DNA from: Schistocerca nitens
Taxonomy: Eukaryota; Arthropoda; Insecta; Orthoptera; Acrididae
DNA length: 64,000 bases
Assembly (NCBI RefSeq): GCF_023898315.1
Contig: NC_064621.1
Location: 536,073,383-536,137,382 of the forward strand
Direction of reading: 5' to 3'
Below are positions 55,738-64,000 of the stretch, one piece after another. The notes under the pieces were generated by a model that saw only the letters and a list, made by a program, of their open reading frames with translations, ran no database searches and had not been told where the DNA came from. Numbering within the stretch: position 1 is the first letter of the stretch; the number at the start of each line of letters is the position of its first letter. The translations under genes were made by a program, and so were the position numbers.

Positions 55738-56417
55738 ACTACTTTATGGAAGGGCGATTTTACAAGCTCATAGCTTTGTGGCAATGATTCGGAACAATGA
55801 TCTGTTACCAGCCTACTAATTCTCTCCATCCTAAGTCACTAGGTGCATCAGTGTAATCGTAAACATCTCGCAGACTCAATATTCACAGCCTCATCATTCC
55901 CATTCCTAGCATGCAGAAAAACTGCCTACCATAACCACACCCCATCCAGTTAAACGCATCCAAAGTAATGTGTTTTTCAAATCACTAACTGCTCTATGTT
56001 ACACATGCCCACATATGCCCCTGTCCACTGTTACTCTAAACGCCACATCCCAGCACAGTTAGCTAGCTACCTTCTCGCCAATATAGTGTTCTCCCAATTT
56101 ATTGTCCTGTTTCATACAGAATTCCTTTACCAACTTCACAAATCCAAAAGTATCGTTTTAAACGGCGACAATAACTCCATGAAGCTTTTGGACCAATTGT
56201 GGTAATGATCATGCTTTTGATAATTTTTTGAGAAGATGCATTTCAAATAAGAAGAAAGGATTGCCTAAAATTGGAGGGCGCAGTTGAACCCGAGTCTGAA
56301 GCCTCCAAGACTCGCACTGGACCCGATTACAGTTTGTAATCATTAGGTGTTTGGCGATACTGAAGACTGTTATGCTGATTTTCTCAAAAACCAAGGAGGA
56401 TCGACTTAAACATCGAA
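55738..56417. other. No recognised gene
   Basis: Short ORFs only. Confidence 0.4.
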
Positions 56418-56429
56418 AGTTACTACACA

Positions 56430-56617
56430 CAGCCGCCCGGAGTGGCCGAGCGGTTCCAGGCGCTACAGTCTGGAACCACGCGACCGCTACGGTCGCAGGT
56501 TCGAATCCTGCTTCGCGCATGGATGTGCGTGATGTCCTTAGGTTGGTTAGGTTTAAGTAGTTCCAAGTTCTAGGGGACTGATGACCTCAGAAGTTAAGTC
56601 CCATAGTGCTCAGAGCC
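56430..56617 (+). mobile_element. SINE family A, full length
   Basis: Head GCCGCCCGGAGTGGCCGAGC with an A-box-like TGGCCGAGCGG, B box GGTTCGAATCCTGC, then body and tail. The 12-bp TSD AGTTACTACACA is at 56418-56429 and 56618-56629. Its head shows best that the SINE derives from a Leu/Ser-type tRNA (long variable arm). Confidence 0.95.
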
Positions 56618-56879
56618 AGTTACTACACAGCCTGACTGTATCGCGTGGCTGCATGTACTGCGAGGGACTCGCAACTTCGCTGTGGCTTACAGATGCTTCA
56701 CAAAGCAAAAGATGTCCTGGCAATGATGACAATATCACTCGCATGGCAAACCGTAAGTGAACCAGCGCTCATTTAAGGTACTGTTGGATTTTAGACGGTC
56801 TGAGCTCTCTGTTTTCGACATCGTGTGTGTAGGATTTTCAAGAATACCAATTGACAGCAAGACTGTTTATCTTCCTCTG

Positions 56880-57590
56880 GAAAAAGAGAGTAGCGTGTAA
56901 CGCCCAGTGAACGACAAGGCACTTAGCGAAGGATCACAAGCTCTGGTGTGAGAAAACGGGCAATGAAATCGACCGAGTACTTTTCAAATAAGACATTCCG
57001 TCGTTCATCCTGAGCGGATGATCAAGTTTCTTGCCACACCTGGTTGATGGTTACGTGCGCTATCCAGGCAAAAGGCTTCTCGAAACGGGCACCGCATCAT
57101 GGACGCAGGCTGATGGGGGAACATTATTGCAGACGACCTGGGAAGGTAAGGCTTTTACTTTTTGGGACTGTCGTGTAGTCAGCCTCACAAAATACCTTTA
57201 AAAGGGCGAAGCATCACTAGTAGATACTGCAGCAATCTTCTGGACGAGTTACGAGAAGCTCTGAATACGAAACGCCGCAGTAAGCTCTGCAGAGGCGTTC
57301 ATCTTCTGGCTGGCAGTGCACCAGCTCATTCATCTAAAGTTTCAGTGGACAAAATGAGGTCATGTGGCTTTGAAAAGTTGTATCTTCCGCTTTATTCTCC
57401 CGATCTCGTACCAAGTGGCTTTTTTATTTCCCAGAAAAGGCGAATCCGTATCGTGCTCGCCGGTTTCACAGCACAGATGACATCATTAATGAAGTAGAGG
57501 CGGGGTTTAAGGCAAAATCTGAAGACTTCTACAATCAAGGCATTCGGAAGGCGAAGGAACTCTAGTAAGGATGTCTAACTCTGGATGATG
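56880..57590 (+). pseudogene. Mariner (DD34D-type) transposase pseudogene
   Basis: After a frame reading GKAFTFWDCRVV comes a long frame (57162-57497). It contains YCSNLLDELREALNTKRRSK, the second catalytic block LLAGSAPAHSSKVSV (families have HDNAPAH) and YSPDLVPSGFFIS (usually YSPDLAPSDFFLF). Both replaced residues include catalytic Asp positions, so it is dead. The N-terminal half is only faintly traceable upstream to about 56880, and ends were not located. Confidence 0.75.
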
Positions 57591-58254
57591 ACTACACAGA
57601 GAAGAATTGACAATAAATTGACACAAACTCTCTGTCACATTTTTAAGGGTGGTAATCAGAACTTTACTATACGCCCTAGTAGAACGCAGCATACCGTACG
57701 CAATGGAGATGAAACTTCAACGGAAAAATTAACTTTGGAGGAAGTGTTACAAGACCATTGCTGGTTACTGTGTCATTAATATCGGCTGCTGCATAAGGCT
57801 GTTTTTCATACAAAAAGTTGCTATACGAGAAAGCTGTAGCGAAATGTAGAATGAACTATAGAGAATCGACACTTTATGTAGGAACTGACAGATGACGTAC
57901 TATACAAATAAATGCGACGTATAGAGGTAAAGTGGCAAATACCAACTATTGTTCGATTACACGATTATCATACAACCATTGAAAGCAGTGTCCATTAAGT
58001 ATCTGGGCGTATGCATTCGGAGTCAGTCAAAGGGTGCAACGTCCTATTAATATGAATAAAATAACTTTACGATTACGTTGAATGAATGCCTAGTCTGTAG
58101 AATCAGTACTGAACTCGAATTATCGTGTTGCGTGTTATAAGTGCAAGTACTGCGCTTACTCTGTGTTATTGTTAGCAAAACTTTACACGAATTGATGGGG
58201 CAATACAACTCCCAATACCAATAAAGAAATACCGTCTGGTCTCTCACGACATGC
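57591..58254. other. No recognised gene
   Basis: Nothing recognised. Confidence 0.4.
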
Positions 58255-58780
58255 GTCAGCGCATTGTCAATCCATGTGCGAACATTACGGAAGGCGAACT
58301 ACTCGCAGTTGAGAGGAATGTCGTTACACGTATTGCCAAATGCATTGAGGTTGACGGACATCATTTGGAGCATTTATTGCATTAATGTGGTATTTACAGC
58401 ATTCGTTCTCAGAAATGATAAGTTCACAAAGATACATGTATCACATTGGAACAACTGAAATAAAATGTTCAAACGTACCTACGTTCTGTATTTTAATAAA
58501 AAAAAAACCTACCTGTTACCAACTATTCGTCTAAAATTGTGAGCCATATGTTTGTGGCTATTACAGCGCCATCTGTCATAAAGCGAAAAAAGTGGTCCAA
58601 CTAGAACGTTCATATTTCCTTACGTACTACACGAATATGTAATTAAAATAATGGGGGTTCCTGTTTAAAAAATCGCAGTTGATATCCGTTTGGCCTATGG
58701 CAGCGCCATCTAGCGGGCCAACCATAGCGCCATCTGTTTTCCCCCTTCAAGCTAGGCAAGTTTCGTGCTTTGTAGTTTCT
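58255..58780 (+). pseudogene. Mariner-superfamily transposase tail and 3' region
   Basis: One frame reads LLAVERNVVTRIAKCIEVDG then HHLEHLLH and stop (about 58297-58385). This resembles the C-terminus of insect mariner-type transposases. The following AT-rich DNA with GCGCCATCT repeats (58568-58740) looks like the associated 3' terminal region. The catalytic core is missing. Confidence 0.5.
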
Positions 58781-59988
58781 TCGTTTGAAGCTTAATTCGT
58801 GAGTTCATTTGGCTGTTAAACTGTAACATTTAAGAAGATCCAAATGCTTTGAAAGATATATGATCTGGACTGGAAGGCGGAACTGATTATTGTGAATTTC
58901 TAACAATCAGTTTTTTTAGCAAAATTATATTGCAAGTTATGTTTGACTTTTCAAAAACATCTGATAATTGAAGTTACATTTCTCTCAATTGATTCACATA
59001 CAATGAGATTTAAACAGCCAGTATTATCTTACTTCACTAATCCAACATAAATGCAAATCATCAAATTACACATAGCTCTCTTAAGAAATCTTAAAAGAAT
59101 TTCAGAAAAAAGAAATATCTCATTAGCCTTTTCATCGAAACGGTTTACGTACATTCTATGGTTACTCAACAATTACAAATTGTCTGCCAACTCATCTACA
59201 CTAATGCGCTGTCAAACACAGAAAGCATAACTACTTAACATCTTTGCCTAGGTTGCATGAAGACTTCTGCTTCCATGTTCAACAATACTGACACACCTAA
59301 GTTAATCTAATACTTGGTGACTTCACATAGCACACCACAAAGACCACCTACTCCATCGTCTTCCCCTCACAGACAGCTACCTACAATTGTGCGCTAAGCT
59401 ATCTCTTACTCCAACACTAGCAGTATCTCTGCGTCTGCGATATTAAGCCTGTCAAAGACATTCACCGTTTATGAAATCATATTCCAGTGCGACATACAAA
59501 TGTGCCCCAGTATACTCCTTTCAAGGGGAGCAGCCCCATGAATTTAATCATAAGAAAGGCAAATGTCAGACACGGATTCATCAAAAGGATCCTCCAGAAT
59601 TGCAGTTACCCACGGAAGACGTATCTTACAAAAGACTAGTTCGACCAATTTGAAAGGCGTCGTCTATCAGCGTCGCACGCCAGTCTAGCCAGGTATGGTA
59701 GTTTTTTCAGGCAGCACTCCTCTGACCGTCTCTGGACAGCCTCGTGTGATAGGCCTATTTCTCGCTGAGCTCCATGTCTTTGCCTTGCGAGAGCCAATCA
59801 GAGACTATGTCGCCAAATTTCAGTTCAGGGACAAGGTAGTCCAGGCATTAGAAAGCTTTGCTGCCGGATTCTGTTGAGTGTGAACACTGATCTACGTTTC
59901 ATAATTCTGTACTGTATGTTTTTGGCTTAAACCGCATCTCCATGCATTCTTCAGTTACGGTTATCACCGACCGTGCTATATTTTGATT
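58781..59988. other. No recognised gene
   Basis: AT-rich, short ORFs only. Confidence 0.4.
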
Positions 59989-59990
59989 TA

Positions 59991-61390
59991 CACTATGTGA
60001 TCAAAAGAATCCGGACACCCCCAAAAACATACGTTTTTCATATTAGGTGCATTCCGCTGCCACCTACTGCCAGGTACTCCATATCAGCGACCTCAGTAAT
60101 CATTACACACCGTGAGAGAGCAGACTGGGGCGCTCCGCGTAACTCAGGGACTTCGAACGTGGTCAGGTAAGGGGGTGTCACTTGTGTCACACGTCTGTAC
60201 GCGAGATTTTCACACTCCTAAACTTCCCTAGGTCCACTGTTTCCGATGTGATACTGAAGTGTAAACGTGAAGGGACACGTACAGCACAAAAACGTACAGG
60301 CTGACCTCGTCTGTTGACTGACAGAGACCGCCGTATTGTGTAACAGGCAGATATATATCCAGACCATCACACTGTATTTCTAAACTGCGTTAGAATCCAC
60401 TGCAAGTACTATGACAGTTAGGCGGCAGGCGAGAAAACATTGATTTCATGGTCGAGCGGCTGCTCGTAAGCAACACACCACGCCGGTAAATGCAAAACGA
60501 CGCTTCGCTTAGTGTAAGGAGCGTAAACATTGGACGATTGAACAGTGGGAAAACGTTGTGTGGAGTGACGAATCACGGCATACAATGTGGCGATCCGATG
60601 GCAGGATGTGGGTACAGCGAGTGCCCGATGAAAGTCATCTGCCAGCGCGTGTAGTGCCAACAGTAAAATTCGGAGGCGGTGGTGTTATGGTGTGGTCGTG
60701 TTTTCCATTGGGGGGGGGGGGGGGGAGGCTTGCACCCCTTGTTGCTTTGCGTGGCACTATCACAATACAGGTCTACATTGATGTTTTAAGCACCTTCTTG
60801 CTTCCCACTATTGGAAGAGCAATTCGGGGATGGTGATTGCATCTTTCAACATGATCGAGCACCTGTTCACAGTTCACGGCCTGTGGCGGAGTGGTTACAC
60901 GACAATAACATCATTGTAATGGATTGACCTGCACAGAGTCCTGACCTGAATCCCATAGAACATCTTTCGGATGTTTTGGAACGCCGACTTCGTGCCAGGC
61001 CGCACCGACCGACATCAATACCTCAACACCTCTCCTCAGTGCAGCACTCCGTGAAGAATGGGTTGCAATTCTCCAAGAAACCTTACAGCATATCATTGAA
61101 CGTATGCCTGCTAGAGTGTCATCAAGGCTAAGGGTGGACCAATACAATATTAAATTCCAGCATTACCGATGGAGGGCGCCACGAAGCTGGAAGTCATTTT
61201 CAGCCAGGTGTCCAGATAAATGGTTCAAATGGCTCTGAGCACTATGGGACTCAACTGCTGTGGTCATCAGTCCCCTAGAACTTAGAACTACGTAAACCTA
61301 ACTAACCTAAGGACATCACACACATCCATGCCCGAGGCAGGATTCGAACCTGCGACCGTAGCATGTCCAGATACTTTTGATCACATAGTG
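59991..61390 (+). pseudogene. Tc1-like transposon, decayed, carrying a SINE
   Basis: TA (59989-59990 and 61391-61392) flanks CACTATGTGATCAAAAGAAT and its complement ending CTTTTGATCACATAGTG. Blocks in order are an N-terminal DFERGQVRGCHL-like frame (about 60145), PRLLTDRDRRIV (about 60308), the first catalytic Asp VVWSDESRHTMW (60553-60590) and GGGGVMVWSCF. The second Asp is in FQHDRAPVHSS (about 60845), with Glu in QSPDLNPIEHL (about 60935). D-E spacing is 34, but the conserved Trp before PAQSPDL is a TGA stop, and a G run (60710-60727) shifts the frame. SINE 61219-61363 sits just inside the right end. Confidence 0.9.
61219..61363 (-). mobile_element. SINE family A, 5'-truncated
   Basis: The TSD TGTCCAGATA is at 61209-61218 and 61364-61373. 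The copy ends at GCGACCGTAGCA, just beyond the B box; the A-box half is missing. Confidence 0.93.
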
Positions 61391-61392
61391 TA

Positions 61393-62032
61393 TATTCGTC
61401 ACAGAGTGATTCTCCGCGTCGCACTTTCATTTAAATTGCATGGAACACAGTATTCCTTTGTGTTAGGTGAGTAAACATGGACCCACGTGAATATAGAGAT
61501 CTAGTTATGTTTCTCTCATCCGTGAGTCCTCCAGCAAATCAGTCCCTCTGTCTCCAAAACAAAAGCAGGATGGACGATTTCGTTGCATTATTTTCTGGTA
61601 ATTTTTTTACATACATTACTGGTAATCATCGTACACTGTTTCAAATAAATCGTAATCACCCAAATGTAACTACTCGTATCCCTCTTCTATAAAATCTTTT
61701 GGAACATTAAAATAGCTTTCTAGCATATTTTGAGTTCGTCTTTTCATTGCATTAAAAGGTTCCTTTGTCTCGACTTGTAACCACATGGATTTATATCTCT
61801 ACACTTAAGCTGGGTTTCCTGCAGGTATGTGGTTCCTTTCAACTGTTTTGTTTCGCTAAGAAATAAACTTGCTCTTGCTCGCCACACACTTTTCTGCTGT
61901 CTTTCGTAGTATTTACAGCTGTCAGTTAAGTCGATGTGCACACGATTCAGAATAACGAAATCATCAGAGCAGTCTCTTTAACATAAATTTTGTCATTGTT
62001 AGGATTTTAATGTTCTTGTTCTGACCGCTTAG
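61393..62032. other. No recognised gene
   Basis: Short ORFs only, no domains. Confidence 0.4.
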
Positions 62033-62045
62033 TTTTATGGCGTAT

Positions 62046-62191
62046 CGCTACGGTCGCAGGTTCGAATCCTGCCTCGGGCATGGATGTTTGTCATGTCCTT
62101 AGGTTAGTTAGGTTTAACTAGTTCTAAGTTCTAGGGGACTAATGACCTCAGCAGTTGAGTCCCATAGTGCTCAGAGCCATTTGAACCATTT
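62046..62191 (+). mobile_element. SINE family A, 5'-truncated
   Basis: It starts CGCTACGGTCGCAGGTTCG, then B box, body and a T-run end. The TSD TTTTATGGCGTAT is at 62033-62045 and 62192-62204. Truncation falls at the same place as in copies 1073-1202 and 61219-61363. Confidence 0.93.
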
Positions 62192-62204
62192 TTTTATGGC
62201 GTAT

Positions 62205-63292
62205 AGATGGCATCTACATCATATTTCACGTGTTTCGTCCACAAGATGAAGCTCGTTACACAACTGTGCATTAATGCATCAGCGTTCCAGGTTATAACTT
62301 ATTGAGCTGTTCTTTTCAGAAAACGCTGAATGAAATTCCCGTTGCGGTTGGGAAAGGACTAGCGTCGTCGTTAGAATTATCGAGGCAAAGTTCATTTTAA
62401 GGAATCATTTGTGGAAATTAGCTAAAATTCAAGGTAAAATGCACTTCAAAATTTCAACTGAACATTTAGTAATAGGCGTCAAGACTAGGATAAATTATCA
62501 AATTCTTCTATATTGTTGGTACACCTAGGATCCATACCAGACAGTATTAATAAAAGATTCGTTTCGTAAGCATGATCTGCACTTGGAGAAGGTATGAAAG
62601 AAAAATTGTTTATCGCGGCGAGGTTTATTGTTAACGCTCAGACATCAGACGCTCCAGTAAGTCAGGCAGCATATAACTTCCTCCCACATATCTCTTGCTA
62701 AATGAACATGACGAAAAAATCAAAGAACTTGTAGCCCATACGAAGACATACGGTGAGTCATTACTCGTACGTACCAGTCGCGAATTTAACAGGAGAGGAA
62801 GGAAATCCTAGTGGGACTCAAATTACCCTCCGTCATACACCATAGAATGCCTTCCTGGCTATTGAAGTAGATACAACTGTTATTACACGAGCATTCGAAA
62901 AATGTTAAAACATGATCGACTACGCTGGGTAACCTTAGATTTAAGCTTAGATGCCCTTGAAACTTAGAATGTCCCAGGAGAGGACGTTTCTCGCATCATA
63001 TCGTACAAACTAAATGAAGTAAATGATTAGTCAGTGAAGAAGTCCGTGTCGACTGCGATAACATGCATGTGTTTATGATAAAACACCGGCCACTGTCATC
63101 TCTTAGAATTATTTTCACTGAAAGATTTCACAATTACGAACGATGATACATAGCACTGGTATGTGTAGTACATCGCTCGAGCGTCGGGTTCCCAAACAGT
63201 AATTCGCCATATCACGGGTAATCACGCGGTTTAGACAGAAAGGGAATGGACGATCACCTGCCTCCCGTGCAATGGGAGATCGATTGCACTAA

Positions 63293-63336
<44 letters not shown>

Positions 63337-64000
63337 TAGGGGCTCACATTTAGCAGGCTCATTGCATTTAGCTAACAGTTGCAGAATAGCACCTGTAGTC
63401 ATTGATGGAGGATTATTTTCTTTTTGTTTCATAGGATTTTTCAGAAAAAGTCCCATATTTTTACAAAAGACGATATAAGTCTGAAGTGGGAAAAGAAATA
63501 GTGTTATAAACGTGCTGTACGTTCGTAAACAAATACCTTCGGAGATACAGGATACTGTACTTACGACGAGAATATTCAGCACGCAAGGGAACATGCTATC
63601 TTTTCGTTGAAGTTCATTACTCATTTCTTAATGGTCGTCCTTGTCTTCGAGCTTCTTCCACTGCCTGTATTGCTTAGTAGGATCTCCGTATAAACTGAAT
63701 TTGACACTTACGGTTTCTAGTTTCACTCTCTTATTTATTTCTTTTGCTGTCCAATCAGTCGTTTTAGTCCCTAAGAACAACCACCCACCAACTAGTTCTA
63801 TTACATAGGTATTAATCTGCAGTACTTTCTTTTAGATATGTTGGCCATATATTACATTAGTTTTATTGACATTGATTCGGTAGCATACTTTCAAACTGAA
63901 TCTGTTACGTTCTTTCATTTGCTTTTAGAAGGAAACTGCGAAAAAGGGGCCGATTCAGGTTAACACGTGTTGTTTCTTCGTCGTCCCACTTAAAGGAACC
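62205..64000. other. No recognised gene; (GT)n at 63293-63335
   Basis: A GT microsatellite of about 43 bp and short ORFs without domains. No element ends were recognised. Confidence 0.5.

Noticed and set aside
1..64000. CRISPR array, rRNA or bacterial-type operon
   Set aside because: No regularly spaced short repeats with unique spacers, no rRNA-like sequence and no operon structure; composition and repeats are of an insect nuclear genome.

Overview
This window looks like gene-poor, repeat-packed DNA from a large insect genome. The high copy number of one tRNA-derived SINE (head GGTTCGAATCCTGC, tail ending in the TTTGAACCATTT family signature), together with the mix of Tc1/mariner, RTE, CR1-like, Jockey and Penelope-like elements, is what I know from grasshopper/locust (Schistocerca-like, Orthoptera) assemblies. 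That assignment is inference from recognising the repeats. I found no convincing single-copy host gene, no functional tRNA or rRNA, no CRISPR array and no operon. Nearly every recognisable coding stretch belongs to a transposable element, mostly decayed.

Layout. 1-2.9 kb: unassigned DNA, SINE fragments and a long pyrimidine-rich tract. 2.9-8.2 kb: a dead Tc1-like element split by an antisense CR1-like LINE, which is itself split by a Jockey-like LINE and by a SINE; the SINE is in turn split by a foldback MITE. Target-site duplications (TSDs) support each LINE, SINE and MITE step. 8.7-9.4 kb: a 648-bp head-to-head, hammerhead-bearing Penelope-type remnant. 10.5-12.6 kb: mariner and Tc1 debris. 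14.1-14.9 kb: a second foldback element with tRNA-like arms, then a SINE carrying a tiny LINE tail. 16.4-21.2 kb: two adjacent Tc1-like elements, one split by a SINE and by a ~2-kb LTR-like insertion. 21.2-26.8 kb: Tc1, solo-LTR, SINE, mariner and LINE fragments, with a signature of SINE-SINE recombination. 28.3-32.6 kb: a Penelope-like retroelement (RT plus GIY-YIG) with an inverted truncated copy in front of it, hammerhead motifs in its terminal repeats and one 12-bp TSD around the whole composite. 35.3-36.1 kb: a pogo/Tigger-like pseudogene. 38.1-39.5 and 47.4-48.8 kb: two nearly identical, intact 1422-bp Tc1-like elements in opposite orientation with an atypical DD32E catalytic spacing. 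42.7-46.9 kb: SINE, RTE and Tc1 debris. 50.5-55.0 kb: a mariner-superfamily element split by a nearly full-length RTE LINE with a 16-bp TSD. 55.5-62.2 kb: SINEs, a mariner pseudogene, a transposase tail and a Tc1-like element with a SINE inside it.

How the parts work together: the elements form a nested record of insertion order. Penelope, Jockey, CR1-like and RTE elements are copied through RNA, and the SINEs presumably borrow a LINE reverse transcriptase. The two DD32E Tc1 copies are the only elements here that look potentially able to make a complete transposase. The most interesting material is the pair of Penelope-type composites with hammerhead motifs, the foldback elements with tRNA-like arms, the recurrent SINE truncation point and the DD32E transposons.
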